DNA from: Pseudomonadota bacterium
Lineage (GTDB): Bacteria; Pseudomonadota; Gammaproteobacteria; Burkholderiales; Thiobacteraceae
Length of the DNA stretch: 64,000 nucleotides
Assembly: GCA_021812385.1 (NCBI GenBank)
Contig: JAKANO010000005.1
Span: forward strand, 149,046-213,045
Direction: 5' to 3'
Every line of letters starts with the position of its first letter. Position 1 is the first letter of the stretch. A model generated the notes under the pieces. It was given only the letters and a program-made list of their open reading frames with translations, ran no database searches and was not told the origin of the DNA. Both the position numbers and the translations under genes were made by a program. Below are positions 51,764-61,402 of this stretch, one piece after another.

Positions 51764-53566
51764 ATGCGCACGACCCATACCGGCCCACCGCCCAAAGACC
51801 GCAACGACTGGAAAACCATCCGGACGCTCCTGCCTTATCTATGGGAATTCCGCATTCGGGTAGCGCTCGCCCTCACCTTTTTGATCACGGCCAAGCTCGC
51901 CAATGTGGCCGTGCCCTTGCTATTAAAAGAAATCGTCGATTCCCTGAGCAAGCCGCACGCCGTCTTGGTGTTGCCGGCGATGCTATTGCTGGGCTATGGC
52001 CTGCTGCGTTTCGCCAGCACCTTGTTCGGGGAATTGCGCGACGCGGTATTCGCCAAGGTCACCCAGCGCGCGATCCGGCGCGTCGCATCCAAAGTGTTCG
52101 GCCACTTGCATGCGCTGTCGCTGCGCTTTCATCTGGAGCGCCAGACCGGCGGCGTGTCGCGCGACATCGAGCGCGGCACGCGCGGCATCGGCTTTTTGCT
52201 CAATTTCATGCTGTTCAATATTTTGCCGACGCTGGTCGAGATCGCCTTGGTCGCGGCAATTTTGCTCAAGAAATACGACCCCTGGTTCGCCATCATCATC
52301 GGCATCACCCTGGTCGTGTATGTCGCCTTCACCTTGACCATCACCGAGTGGCGCATGGTATTCCGCCGCACCATGAACGACAGCGATTCCAAGGCCAACA
52401 CCCGCGCCATCGACAGCTTGCTCAACTACGAGACCGTCAAATATTTCAGCAACGAAGGCTTCGAGGCGCGGCGCTACGACGAAAGCCTGGAAGTGTGGGA
52501 AAACGCCGCGGTGCGCAATCAAACCTCGCTCGCCGCGCTCAATGCCGGGCAAAGCCTGATCGTCGCCATCGGCGTCACCCTGCTGATGTTTTTGGCGGCG
52601 CACCACGTCACCCAAGGCACCATGACCATCGGCGACCTGGTGCTGGTGAATGTGTTCATGATCCAGCTCTACCTGCCGCTGCATTTTTTGGGATTCGTGT
52701 ATCGCGAGATCAAGCACTCGCTGGCGGACATGGAAAAAATGTTCACCCTGCTGGAGGTGAACACCGAAATCAAAGACAAACCCGACGCCACGCCGCTGCA
52801 AATCCGCGGCAGCGTGATTCGCTTCGAGCACGTGAACTTCAGCTATGACGTCAAGCGCCCCATCCTGTTCGACTTGAGCTTCGAAATTCCCGCCGGGCGC
52901 AAGCTGGCGGTCGTCGGCTCCAGCGGCGCCGGAAAATCCACGCTGTCGCGCTTGTTGTTCCGCTTCTACGATGTCAGCGGCGGGCGCATTTTGATTGACG
53001 GCCAAGACATCCGCAACGTCACGCAAGCCAGCCTGCGCGCCGCCATCGGCATCGTGCCGCAGGACACCGTGCTGTTCAACGACACCATCTATTACAACAT
53101 CGCCTATGGCCGGCCCGACGCCAGCCACGACGAAATCATCCAAGCCGCGAAGCACGCGCACATTCACGAATTCATCGAATCGCTGCCGGAAAAATATGAG
53201 AGCACGGTGGGCGAGCGCGGCCTGAAACTGTCCGGCGGCGAAAAGCAGCGCGTCGCCATCGCGCGCGCCATCCTGAAAAACCCGCATATATTAATCTTCG
53301 ATGAAGCCACGTCCGCGCTCGACTCCAAATCCGAAAAAGCCATCCAGAGCGAGCTCAAGGAAATTTCCGAAAACCGCACCACGCTGGTGATCGCGCACCG
53401 CCTCTCCACCATTATCGACGCCGACCAGATCATCGTGCTCGATCATGGCCGCATCGCCGAAAGCGGCACGCACCGCGAATTATTGGAGCGCAACGGCGTG
53501 TACGCGCACATGTGGTCGCTGCAGCAACACGAAAACGCGGTGGAAGCCGAATCGGATGCGGCCTAA
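51764..53566 (+). CDS. Atm1-type ABC exporter
   Basis: A 600-residue half transporter with the membrane domain first (six helices, about 25-310; VALALTFLITAKLANVAVPLLL, ALVAAILLKKYDPWFAIIIG) and the ATPase domain second (Walker A GSSGAGKST, LSGGEKQRVAIARA, Walker B ILIFDEATSALD, His loop VIAHRLS). Its layout matches the Atm1/ABCB7 and heavy-metal transporter family, which export glutathione-linked compounds. The start MRTTHT at 51764 replaces an upstream in-frame ATG lacking a ribosome-binding site. The thioredoxin gene follows. Confidence 0.9.
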   Translation: MRTTHTGPPPKDRNDWKTIRTLLPYLWEFRIRVALALTFLITAKLANVAVPLLLKEIVDSLSKPHAVLVLPAMLLLGYGLLRFASTLFGELRDAVFAKVTQRAIRRVASKVFGHLHALSLRFHLERQTGGVSRDIERGTRGIGFLLNFMLFNILPTLVEIALVAAILLKKYDPWFAIIIGITLVVYVAFTLTITEWRMVFRRTMNDSDSKANTRAIDSLLNYETVKYFSNEGFEARRYDESLEVWENAAVRNQTSLAALNAGQSLIVAIGVTLLMFLAAHHVTQGTMTIGDLVLVNVFMIQLYLPLHFLGFVYREIKHSLADMEKMFTLLEVNTEIKDKPDATPLQIRGSVIRFEHVNFSYDVKRPILFDLSFEIPAGRKLAVVGSSGAGKSTLSRLLFRFYDVSGGRILIDGQDIRNVTQASLRAAIGIVPQDTVLFNDTIYYNIAYGRPDASHDEIIQAAKHAHIHEFIESLPEKYESTVGERGLKLSGGEKQRVAIARAILKNPHILIFDEATSALDSKSEKAIQSELKEISENRTTLVIAHRLSTIIDADQIIVLDHGRIAESGTHRELLERNGVYAHMWSLQQHENAVEAESDAA

Positions 53567-53672
53567 GCACCCGTCGCCTAGCCCCGCGTTTTGATTTCTG
53601 CTAAGGTTATGCCTCTTATTCAATCACGCCCGCTGTTCCAATCCTTTCATTCATAGCCTCGGAGATCCTTTC

Positions 53673-54047
53673 ATGGCCACGCTCGACCTCAACAAAGACA
53701 ATTTCGAACAAACCATTCTCGACAACGATTTCGTCATCATCGATTTCTGGGCGCCCTGGTGCGGCCCGTGCAAAGGCTTCGCGCCGGTGTATGAAGAAGT
53801 CTCGGAAAAATACCCGAATGTGTTGTTCGCTAAAATCAACACCGAAGAAGAGCAAGAATTGGCCGGTTACTTTCAGATTCGCTCCATCCCCACCCTGATG
53901 ATGTTCCGCGAAAAAGTCATCATCTTCTCCCAGCCCGGCGCCTTGCCCGGCTCGACCTTGGAAGAAATCATCGGCAAAGCCAGCGAATTGGATATGGACA
54001 AGATTCGCGCGGAAATCGCTGCGGAAGAAGCCGCCAAGCCGGCCTAA
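53673..54047 (+). CDS. Thioredoxin family protein
   Basis: A 124-residue cytoplasmic thioredoxin with the active site WCGPC in FWAPWCGPCKGF and the cis-proline in IRSIPTLMMF. It is slightly longer than standard thioredoxin because of an acidic, Ala-rich helical tail (RAEIAAEEAAKPA). It lies 106 bases after the Atm1-like exporter, and its end overlaps the converging hda gene by 4 bases. Probably a general disulfide reductase. Confidence 0.92.
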   Translation: MATLDLNKDNFEQTILDNDFVIIDFWAPWCGPCKGFAPVYEEVSEKYPNVLFAKINTEEEQELAGYFQIRSIPTLMMFREKVIIFSQPGALPGSTLEEIIGKASELDMDKIRAEIAAEEAAKPA

Positions 54048-54727
54048 GCGTCTTTCGGCAATTGCGCCAACACTTCGCGCGCCAGCGGCACGGTGACGGG
54101 ACGCTTTATTTCCAGCGAGTAGCGATCTAAAGCGTCCAGCACCGCCAGCAATGACGGAATATCGCGCTTCCACTTTCTCAGCAAATAAGCCGCCACTTCA
54201 TAAGGCAGCGTAAAGCCGCGGCCTTGCGCATGCGTCATCAGCGCTTGTGCCTTGTCCTCGTCGGACAAGCATTTCACCTGGAACACCAGGCATTGCGCCA
54301 AACGGCTCGCCAGGTCTTGGCGGATATTCAGATGGATCGGCGCATAAGGGCCGGTGACAACTAGCAAGCCACTGCCGTCACGCATTTGATTCATGATATT
54401 GAACAGGCGGTTTTGCCCGGCCGCGTCAAGCTGCAACACATCGTCCACCAACACCAGATCGCAGGCCATCGCCTCTTCTTCGCGGCATACCGTGCCCGCA
54501 GCCGTGTTGCAGACGCGCCATGGATGCGCCGCCGCGGCACTGGCCAGCGCCTGCAATAAATGCGTTTTACCGCTGCCCGTACCGCCCCACAGATAAACAA
54601 AACGCTCGTGACTTGCGCCCGCCAGCAAGGCGCGCAGATTGGCCAAAACTTCGGCATTCGGGCCGATGACGAAATTCTCCAGCGTCGGCTGCGGCGGCGG
54701 GGCGATATCGAAAACCAATTGTTTCAT
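54044..54727 (-). CDS. hda: DnaA-related regulator Hda
   Basis: Hda works with the beta clamp to turn DnaA-ATP into DnaA-ADP and so limits replication initiation. The 227-residue protein begins MKQLVFDIAPPPQPTLENF, containing the clamp-binding QLVFDI motif, and has an AAA+ core with Walker A GGTGSGKT, Walker B LVLVDDV and a C-terminal lid. It is divergent from purM, the usual arrangement in betaproteobacteria. Confidence 0.94.
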   Translation of the reverse strand: MKQLVFDIAPPPQPTLENFVIGPNAEVLANLRALLAGASHERFVYLWGGTGSGKTHLLQALASAAAAHPWRVCNTAAGTVCREEEAMACDLVLVDDVLQLDAAGQNRLFNIMNQMRDGSGLLVVTGPYAPIHLNIRQDLASRLAQCLVFQVKCLSDEDKAQALMTHAQGRGFTLPYEVAAYLLRKWKRDIPSLLAVLDALDRYSLEIKRPVTVPLAREVLAQLPKDA

Positions 54728-54813
54728 TGATTGCCGCCGGTCAAACCCGGCGTTTGAGGTAAAATGTGAAAAAGCAGCTACTTTACCGCATTACTTAACC
54801 AGCGAGAACGATC

Positions 54814-55869
54814 TTGAGCACAACGCCCCCTACTTCCACCCCCCAATCGCTCAGCTACCGCGACGCGGGCGTGGATATCGACGCCGGCGACGCCTTAGTC
54901 GAAAACATCAAACCCTTCGCCAAGCGCACCATGCGCCCCGAAGTCCTGGGCAGCATCGGCGGCTTCGGCGCGCTGTTCGAGCTCTCGAAAAAATTTAAAG
55001 AGCCGGTGCTGGTATCCGGCACCGACGGCGTCGGCACCAAACTCAAGCTCGCGTTCGAGATGAACAAGCACGACACCGTCGGCATCGACCTGGTGGCGAT
55101 GAGCGTCAACGACATCTTGGTGCAGGGCGCCGAGCCATTATTTTTCCTCGACTACTTCGCCTGCGGCAAGCTCGACGTGGCCAGCGCCACGGCCGTGGTC
55201 AAAGGCATTGCCCAAGGCTGCGAGTTGGCGGGATGCGCCTTGATCGGCGGCGAGACCGCCGAGATGCCGGGCATGTACCCGGAAGGCGAATACGACCTGG
55301 CCGGTTTTGCCGTGGGCGCTGTGGAAAAAAGCCAAATCATTTCCGGCGCCACCATCCAGGCCGGCGACGCGTTGTTGGGCCTGGCTTCCAGCGGCGCGCA
55401 CTCCAACGGCTATTCGCTGATCCGCAAAATCCTGCAAGTCAGCGGCGCCGATTTGAACGCTGCATTTGCTGGCCGAACCCTCGGCGAAACCATTATCGAG
55501 CCGACACGCATCTACGTGAAACCGCTGCTGGCCCTGATGCAAGCACTGCCGGTCAAAGGCATGGCGCACATCACCGGCGGCGGCCTGCTGGAAAATATTC
55601 CGCGCATTCTCAAACCCGAACTGACCGCCGTACTAGACAAAAATAGCTGGACCCTGCCGCCCTTATTCCAGTGGCTGCAACAGCAAGGCAATGTTGAAGC
55701 GCAGGAAATGTACCGCACCTTCAACTGCGGCATCGGCATGGCCGTGGTGGTGGCCGCCGGCGATGCCGAGCGCGCCATGCAAACGCTAACCGCCGCCGGC
55801 GAGACGGTGTATCGCATCGGCGAAATCCGCACCCGCACCGAAGGCCAAGCGCAAACCATCGTGCAATAA
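54814..55869 (+). CDS. purM: Phosphoribosylformylglycinamidine cyclo-ligase
   Basis: Makes AIR from FGAM in purine synthesis. The 351-residue protein has [16 protein letters not shown] at the N-terminus, GGFGALFEL, the [13 protein letters not shown] loop, [13 protein letters not shown] and [11 protein letters not shown]. It starts with TTG at 54814 with a weak GAGAA upstream. purN begins 6 bases after its stop, so the two form an operon that continues into the DUF3108 genes. Confidence 0.97.
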   Translation: MSTTPPTSTPQSLSYRDAGVDIDAGDALVENIKPFAKRTMRPEVLGSIGGFGALFELSKKFKEPVLVSGTDGVGTKLKLAFEMNKHDTVGIDLVAMSVNDILVQGAEPLFFLDYFACGKLDVASATAVVKGIAQGCELAGCALIGGETAEMPGMYPEGEYDLAGFAVGAVEKSQIISGATIQAGDALLGLASSGAHSNGYSLIRKILQVSGADLNAAFAGRTLGETIIEPTRIYVKPLLALMQALPVKGMAHITGGGLLENIPRILKPELTAVLDKNSWTLPPLFQWLQQQGNVEAQEMYRTFNCGIGMAVVVAAGDAERAMQTLTAAGETVYRIGEIRTRTEGQAQTIVQ

Positions 55870-55875
55870 GTCGCT

Positions 55876-56514
55876 GTGAAAAGCATTGTCATCCTGATCT
55901 CCGGCCGCGGCAGCAATATGCAGGCCATCGTTGAAGCGAATCTGCCGCTGCGCATCGCGGCGGTGATCAGCAACAAGGCGGACGCCACGGGACTGGAATA
56001 CGCGCAGGCAAAAGGCATCGCCACCGCTGTGGTCGATCATCGGCCGCACGCCACGCGCGAAGCCTTCGATGCGGAATTGATGCGCTGCATCGACGCCTAC
56101 GCGCCCGACTTGGTGGTGCTGGCCGGATTCATGCGCATCCTCAGCGACGGCTTTGTGCAACATTACGCGGGCCGTTTGATCAACATTCATCCCTCGCTGC
56201 TGCCGGCATTTCCGGGCTTGGCCACGCACCGCCGCGCACTCGAAGCCGGCGTCAAGATTCATGGCTGCACCGTGCACTTCGTCACCCCGGTGGTGGATCA
56301 TGGCCCCATCGTCGTGCAAGCCGCTGTACCTGTAAAACACGGCGACACCGCACAAAGTTTGGCGGCGCGCGTGCTGCAACAAGAACATCAAATTTATCCG
56401 CAAGCACTGCGCTGGTTTGCCGAAGATCGGCTGCACTTGCACCAAGGCCAAGTCAACGTGCATGGCGCGCAAACGTTAGACACTGCATTGCGCTCACCCT
56501 GGGAAGCATCATGA
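55876..56514 (+). CDS. purN: Phosphoribosylglycinamide formyltransferase
   Basis: Transfers a formyl group from 10-formyl-THF to GAR. The 212-residue enzyme has ILISGRGSNMQAI at the phosphate site, LAGFMRIL, the NIHPSLLPAFPG motif with catalytic Asn and His, and HFVTPVVDHGP with the catalytic Asp. GTG start. It overlaps the first DUF3108 gene by 4 bases. Confidence 0.96.
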   Translation: MKSIVILISGRGSNMQAIVEANLPLRIAAVISNKADATGLEYAQAKGIATAVVDHRPHATREAFDAELMRCIDAYAPDLVVLAGFMRILSDGFVQHYAGRLINIHPSLLPAFPGLATHRRALEAGVKIHGCTVHFVTPVVDHGPIVVQAAVPVKHGDTAQSLAARVLQQEHQIYPQALRWFAEDRLHLHQGQVNVHGAQTLDTALRSPWEAS

Positions 56515-57203
56515 ATCGCCTACTCGCCGCCTTGTTCCTGACCCTCTTGATCACGCCGGCGCTGGCCGCAAACGGCACCAAGCTCAAGGCCACTTACAGC
56601 ATCACGCGCGTTGGCCAAGCCATCGGCGAAATCAGTGAAACCTTGGACATCGCACAAGGCCAATACCGCTTGGAAAGCACCACCATCCCGGTCGGCGTAT
56701 TGGCGATATTCGTCAAAGACGTCATCAAAAAATCCAGCAGCGGCGCGTATGACGGCCAGGGTTACCACCCGCAGCAATACAGCTACCAGCGCAGCACCAA
56801 GCCGCAGAAAAACCTCGACGCGCATTTCGACTGGAAAAAACACATCGCCACTTTCAACTTTGACGGCAAGACCGAATCGCAAGCGCTGCCGGAACAATTG
56901 CAAGACCTGTTGAGCCTGGGTTATCAATTGCGCTTTTGGCCCAAAGCGCAAGACACCCTGCGCCTGCCCGTCAGCAACGGCAAAAAAATCACCGAATATC
57001 ATTTGCAGCGCGCCGGCGAGGAGATGCTCACGGTGCCGGCCGGCCGCTTCCAAACCACACGCTATACCCGCCCGTACTCGCCGGACCATGACGGCATCAC
57101 CGTGTGGGTCAGCGACAAATTAGCCGCCCCCATCAAGGTCGCCATCGAAGAAAAAAAGGGAGTAGAAACCGAGCAAGTTCTCACCCGCGTCACGAGTGAA
57201 TAA
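56511..57203 (+). CDS. Exported DUF3108 protein
   Basis: A 230-residue protein with signal peptide MNRLLAALFLTLLITPALAA and a lipocalin-like all-beta DUF3108 domain (ATYSITRVGQAIGEISETLDI, YQRSTKPQKNLDAHFDWKKH, GITVWVSDKLAAPIKV). DUF3108 proteins are periplasmic and of unknown function. It is translationally coupled to purN and to the second DUF3108 gene (1-base overlap). Confidence 0.85.
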   Translation: MNRLLAALFLTLLITPALAANGTKLKATYSITRVGQAIGEISETLDIAQGQYRLESTTIPVGVLAIFVKDVIKKSSSGAYDGQGYHPQQYSYQRSTKPQKNLDAHFDWKKHIATFNFDGKTESQALPEQLQDLLSLGYQLRFWPKAQDTLRLPVSNGKKITEYHLQRAGEEMLTVPAGRFQTTRYTRPYSPDHDGITVWVSDKLAAPIKVAIEEKKGVETEQVLTRVTSE

Positions 57204-58249
57204 TGCCTTCGCGCGCAGCGAAACCTTTACTCTACGCACTGCTGCTCTCATTCCTCATTCATCTGGTTTTTTTGTTCGGCCCAAATCTCGAACTGCCCGA
57301 CTGGAAACCCGCACCGCCGCTCACGGTAGAGATTCAAGCACCACCGCCGAAACCCGCGCCGCCAGCTGCTGCACCCCGTCCAGCGCCCCGCCCCAAACCG
57401 CGCAAACCGGCAGCGCCGGCGGTAGCGCCGGTGGCTGCGATTCCCGAGGCGACTGTAACTAGCCCGACGCCGCAACCTGTCGCTGCCGAGCCGATTCCGC
57501 CGCAACCCGCACCACCGGAGCCGGAACCGGCGCCGCCCGTGGCGCAGCCGCCCATCAACGTGCGCCAGGCTTTCCCGGCGAACATCGAAATCGTGTATTC
57601 AGTGTATCGCGGCGACCACGGCATTAAGCTCGGCACCACCACCCACCAATGGCACGTCAGCGGCACGCAATATGAGCTCACCAGCACCACCGCAGCCAGC
57701 GGCTTGTTTTCCTTGTTTTACAGCGGTCGCTACCTCATGACCAGTCGCGGCGACATTACGGCGGATGGCCTACAACCCAGCACCTTTTATATCCAGCGCG
57801 GGCAGAGCAACGACCGCACCGAATTTGCCGAGTTCGACTGGCGGGCGAAAACCCTGGATTACGGCAAAGGCACCGAGCGCCACAGCGTGAGCATCGCCAA
57901 TGGCGCGCAAGATCAGCTCTCGGTGTTTTACCAATTAGCGCTCACCGCGCCGCATCCAGGGGGCTTGCAGTTCGCGCTGACCACCGGGCGCAAATTCAAC
58001 CAATACACCTATCAAGTGGTGGGCGAAGAAACGCTGGACACCGCGCTGGGTAAACTTAAAACCCAGCACCTGGCGCGCGTCACTGCAAAAATCGATTCCA
58101 AAGAAAGCACCGATATCTGGCTGGCGGTTGACTATCACTACCTGCCGGTGCGCTTTAGATTAGGCACGCGCAATGGCGAAGTGCTGGATCACTGGATCCA
58201 GGAATTGCGCGTGGAGGGAAAGCGCATCGAAGCAAAGCCGGGAGAATGA
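57203..58249 (+). CDS. DUF3108 protein with TonB-like membrane anchor and proline-rich linker
   Basis: A 348-residue protein: one N-terminal transmembrane helix (LLYALLLSFLIHLVFLFG), a Pro/Ala-rich spacer of about 75 residues (PKPAPRPKP-type repeats, as in TonB), and a periplasmic DUF3108 domain from about 130 (IVYSVYRGDHGIKLG). The anchor plus spacer lets the domain reach across the periplasm. The ATG overlaps the stop of the preceding DUF3108 gene by 1 base. It probably works with its soluble partner on the cell envelope. Confidence 0.85.
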   Translation: MPSRAAKPLLYALLLSFLIHLVFLFGPNLELPDWKPAPPLTVEIQAPPPKPAPPAAAPRPAPRPKPRKPAAPAVAPVAAIPEATVTSPTPQPVAAEPIPPQPAPPEPEPAPPVAQPPINVRQAFPANIEIVYSVYRGDHGIKLGTTTHQWHVSGTQYELTSTTAASGLFSLFYSGRYLMTSRGDITADGLQPSTFYIQRGQSNDRTEFAEFDWRAKTLDYGKGTERHSVSIANGAQDQLSVFYQLALTAPHPGGLQFALTTGRKFNQYTYQVVGEETLDTALGKLKTQHLARVTAKIDSKESTDIWLAVDYHYLPVRFRLGTRNGEVLDHWIQELRVEGKRIEAKPGE

Positions 58250-58254
58250 CAGTA

Positions 58255-58282
58255 GGTCGGGTTAGCGCAGCGTAACCCGACC
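58255..58282. repeat. Short palindrome of the GGTCGGGTTA type
   Basis: GGTCGGGTTA (58255-58264), 8-base loop GCGCAGCG, TAACCCGACC (58273-58282), perfect arms. This hairpin type is dispersed between genes in many proteobacteria; here it separates the DUF3108 gene from a converging gene and could act as a terminator. Confidence 0.75.
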
Positions 58283-58286
58283 GACG

Positions 58287-58703
58287 CTATTTAGACGCCG
58301 GCACCGCCGGCTTCGGCACAAATCCCGGCTCCTCCACCACCCGGATCGCACCAATGAAATATTGCGTATCGCCAAAGCAGCTGCTGGGCACGCCGATGTG
58401 TTGTTCATAGGACAGCGCCACACGCTTGCCGATGGATTCGTTGATTTGTTTCGCGATCTGATCGTCGCGCACGGTGAAATAAAACTTCTCCGCCACGGTG
58501 CCCGGCATCGACACCAGCGCCATTTCGCCTTCCCAGGTTTTACACAGAAGGCCTTTATGCGAAAACTTTTGTATATAGCCCGCGCGCTCGCCGCTGGAAT
58601 AGCTCCAGCTCAGCACCAGCCAGGTGTAGGCAATAAACAGTAGCACGGCAATCGCCATGATCGCCGCCAAGACCTTGATGACTTTTCCGCCAACGTTTTC
58701 CAT
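58287..58703 (-). CDS. Membrane-anchored conserved hypothetical protein
   Basis: A 138-residue protein with one membrane helix near the N-terminus (VIKVLAAIMAIAVLLFIAYTWLVL) and a small periplasmic beta domain (SHKGLLCKTWEGEMALVSMPG, FYFTVRDDQIAKQI). Two cysteines (GLLCKTW, SSCFGD) could form a disulfide. Similar proteins are sometimes mislabelled as 6-phosphogluconate dehydrogenase. No function is known. Confidence 0.75.
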   Translation of the reverse strand: MENVGGKVIKVLAAIMAIAVLLFIAYTWLVLSWSYSSGERAGYIQKFSHKGLLCKTWEGEMALVSMPGTVAEKFYFTVRDDQIAKQINESIGKRVALSYEQHIGVPSSCFGDTQYFIGAIRVVEEPGFVPKPAVPASK

Positions 58704-58853
58704 GCCGCCTCCTCCTAAGAGTCGCCGAGATTAACATAGCCGGCGCAAACCCAGCAAAAGCTTAAGCCAAAACGCTTTGGACGCACAGCGGCGATCCGGC
58801 TAGAATGGCCGCAACCCTCCCGCAACCCTCTTAGTACCCTGGCAAAGCCCGCC

Positions 58854-59921
58854 ATGAATACCGCAAAAAATATCGAACAACTCATCGCCATCAGCCTGCT
58901 GCTGCTCCTGCTCATCGGCAGCTATCTGGTGCTGCAACCCTTTATCTCAGCGCTGCTGTGGGCGGCGCTGTTGTGCTATGCCACATGGCCGCTGTTTACC
59001 CGCCTCAACACCCGCCTCAAGGATCGGCGCAATAGCGCTGCGGCACTGCTGTGCCTCGCCCTGACCGCCGTGGTGGTGGTGCCGTTTGTGTTCGTGGCGC
59101 TGTCGTTGGCCGACAATGTCAGCAAACTGAACAGCATGCTGCACATCGCCTTGGAACAAGGCTTGCCGCTGCCACCGGATTGGGTGACCGGACTGCCGCT
59201 GGTGGGCCCAAAATTAAATGAGCTCTGGCTCTCTGCCGCGACCGACACCGCAAGCTTACTCGAACCGCTGCAACGCAACCTGCCCGAACTAAGCAAATGG
59301 CTGCTGGGGCGCGGCGTAGCCTTGGGCAATGGCGCGCTACAAATGTCGCTGGCCATGTTCATTTTATTTTTTCTCTACCGCGACGGCGCAGCCTTGGCGC
59401 AACGGCTGAACAACGCCTTGGTGCGCATCGGCGGCGAACATGCGCACAACTTGTTGCTGCTGGCCGGCAACACCGTTAAAGGCGTGGTGTACGGCATTCT
59501 CGGCACCGCCATCGCGCAGGGCATTCTCGCCGGCATCGGCTTTTTGCTTGCAGGCGTGCCGGGCGCCTTGCTGCTCGGCTTCATCACCTTCTTCCTATCG
59601 GTCGTGCCGATGGGTCCGCCCTTGATTTGGCTGCCGGCCGCGGCTTGGCTGTATTACCAAGGCCACGTGGGCTGGGCGATTTTCATGGTGGTGTGGGGCG
59701 TGGCCGTGGTCTCCAGCATCGACAATTTTTTAAAGCCCTATCTCATCAGCCAGGGTGCTGCGATGCCGTTCATCCTCGTGCTGCTGGGCGTGCTCGGCGG
59801 CCTGGCGGCCTTCGGCTTCGTCGGCGTTTTTCTCGGACCCACCCTGCTTGCGGTGGGCTATAGCATCGTGCGTGATTGGACCTTAAGCCCCCCATCCGCC
59901 ACACCACCAACACAAACCTAA
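58854..59921 (+). CDS. AI-2E family (YdiK/PerM-like) membrane permease
   Basis: A 355-residue membrane protein with about seven or eight helices, a soluble loop of about 80 residues (SLADNVSKLNSMLHIALEQGLPLPP) and the family signature FLSVVPMGPPLIWLPAAAWLYY. Family members export small compounds; a few have been linked to autoinducer-2 export, others to sodium/proton antiport, so the label is broad. The RNA methyltransferase gene begins 1 base after its stop. Confidence 0.88.
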   Translation: MNTAKNIEQLIAISLLLLLLIGSYLVLQPFISALLWAALLCYATWPLFTRLNTRLKDRRNSAAALLCLALTAVVVVPFVFVALSLADNVSKLNSMLHIALEQGLPLPPDWVTGLPLVGPKLNELWLSAATDTASLLEPLQRNLPELSKWLLGRGVALGNGALQMSLAMFILFFLYRDGAALAQRLNNALVRIGGEHAHNLLLLAGNTVKGVVYGILGTAIAQGILAGIGFLLAGVPGALLLGFITFFLSVVPMGPPLIWLPAAAWLYYQGHVGWAIFMVVWGVAVVSSIDNFLKPYLISQGAAMPFILVLLGVLGGLAAFGFVGVFLGPTLLAVGYSIVRDWTLSPPSATPPTQT

Positions 59922-59922
59922 T

Positions 59923-61188
59923 ATGATCCCAACTCGCAACACCCTGGCGCATGCTTGCGCCGCACTGGATTTGATACTGCCCTTTAACGAACCAGCAGAC
60001 GGCGTACTTTCGCGCTACTTCCGCGCCAACCCCGAGCTGGGCAGCACCGATCGCGCCTTCATCGCCGAATCCACCTTCGGCGTACTGCGCCGCAAGCGCC
60101 TGCTGGAAGCCGTCGCGGAACAAAGCACCGGCCGCGCCTTGCTATTGAGTTATTTGGTGCGCGTGGTCGGCGTCAGCATTCGCCAACTGGCCGCCGTGTT
60201 GCAGCCCGAGGAAGGCGAATGGCTCGGCATCATCAAATCGCGCGACACCAGCACGCTGCCGCTGGCGGTGCAGCTCGATCTGCCGGATTGGCTGTTCGAG
60301 CGCTTGCACGCGCAAATGCCCGAAGCGGAGTTGGTCGCGCTGGCGCGCGCCATGCAACAACCCGCGCCCTTGGATTTGCGCGTCAACACCTTGCGCGCCA
60401 CGCGCGAAGAAGTGCTCGGCAAACTGGGCGCGGACAAAATCAACGCCATCGCCACGCCCTACTCGCCCATCGGCGTGCGCCTCGACAGCAAACCCGCGCT
60501 GAATAAAAATCGCCTCTTCGTCGCCGGCAAAATCGAAGTGCAAGACGAAGGCAGCCAACTGCTGGGATTCCTGGTCGCGCCCACACGCCACGACACGGTG
60601 GTGGATTTCTGCGCCGGCGCCGGCGGCAAAACCCTGATGCTGGGCGCAATGATGCACTCACAAGGCCGCTTGTACGCCTTCGACGTTTCGGAAAAAAGAC
60701 TGGCGAATTTAAAGCCGCGCCTCAAGCGCTCCGGCCTCTCCAACATCCACCCGCACCTGATCCAAAGCGAAAACGACACCAAGGTCAAACGCCTCGCCGG
60801 CAAGATCGACCGCGTGCTGGTGGATGCGCCGTGCAGCGGACTCGGCACCCTGCGCCGCAACCCCGATTTGAAATGGCGGCAAACGCCCGACACCGTCGCC
60901 GAACTCACCGCCAAACAAACCTCCATCCTCGAATCCGCCGCGCGCCTGGTCAAACCCGGCGGGCGCTTGGTGTATGCGACATGCAGCTTATTGCGCGAAG
61001 AAAACGAAGACGTGGTAAACGCCTTCCTCGCGCGCCATCCCGAATTCAGCATCACCGACGCCGGCGAATTGCTCGCCCGGCATGAAATCTCGCTCGCCAC
61101 CGGCAGCTTCTTCAAGCTCAACCCCGCCATACATCATACGGATGGTTTTTTTGCGGCGGTGCTGACGCGGCAAAGCACTGCCGCCTAA
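59923..61188 (+). CDS. RsmB/NOP-family rRNA cytosine-5 methyltransferase
   Basis: A 421-residue class I SAM methyltransferase. The N-terminal region (about 1-145) is a NusB-like RNA-binding domain; the catalytic part has VVDFCAGAGGKTLMLGA (SAM), VDAPCSGLGTLRRNPDLKW with the first catalytic Cys, and VYATCSLLREENEDVV with the second. It modifies cytosine in rRNA or tRNA; an exact target (such as 16S C967) cannot be assigned. Coupled to the AI-2E family gene. Confidence 0.9.
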   Translation: MIPTRNTLAHACAALDLILPFNEPADGVLSRYFRANPELGSTDRAFIAESTFGVLRRKRLLEAVAEQSTGRALLLSYLVRVVGVSIRQLAAVLQPEEGEWLGIIKSRDTSTLPLAVQLDLPDWLFERLHAQMPEAELVALARAMQQPAPLDLRVNTLRATREEVLGKLGADKINAIATPYSPIGVRLDSKPALNKNRLFVAGKIEVQDEGSQLLGFLVAPTRHDTVVDFCAGAGGKTLMLGAMMHSQGRLYAFDVSEKRLANLKPRLKRSGLSNIHPHLIQSENDTKVKRLAGKIDRVLVDAPCSGLGTLRRNPDLKWRQTPDTVAELTAKQTSILESAARLVKPGGRLVYATCSLLREENEDVVNAFLARHPEFSITDAGELLARHEISLATGSFFKLNPAIHHTDGFFAAVLTRQSTAA

Positions 61189-61236
61189 TCATTGTTGAGA
61201 ATTACATAAGTAAGTGACACGCGTGCACTTCCCACG

Positions 61237-61326
61237 GCGTCATTCCAGCGAAAGCTGGAATCCAGAGCTTTAAAAGCTTCGACAAATTAGACACTGGCTG
61301 GATGCCGGCTTTCGCCGGCATGACGC
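61237..61326. repeat. Two-hairpin intergenic palindrome (CATTCCAGC type)
   Basis: The left half GGCGTCATTCCAGCGAAAGC...CCAG and right half CTGG...GCCGGCATGACGCC are inverted copies, each folding by itself (ATTCCAGC/GCTGGAAT and ATGCCGGC/GCCGGCAT). Dispersed palindromes of this kind (GTCATTCC...GGAATGAC) are common in proteobacterial genomes. It separates the methyltransferase from the HigA gene. Confidence 0.75.
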
Positions 61327-61402
61327 CAGAAATTTTGAACGCAGGCCACATAGTTTATAGTGCTAAAAACCACGTAAGGACTATCATTGACGGAGAACAA
61401 TT

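Noticed and set aside
51983..53287. 434-residue minus-strand frame opposite the ABC exporter
   Set aside because: Shadow of a gene with complete ABC motifs.
61189..61402. HigB toxin gene expected upstream of higA
   Set aside because: No frame of about 90 codons in this stretch; it holds a dispersed palindrome and at most the last codons of a lost toxin.
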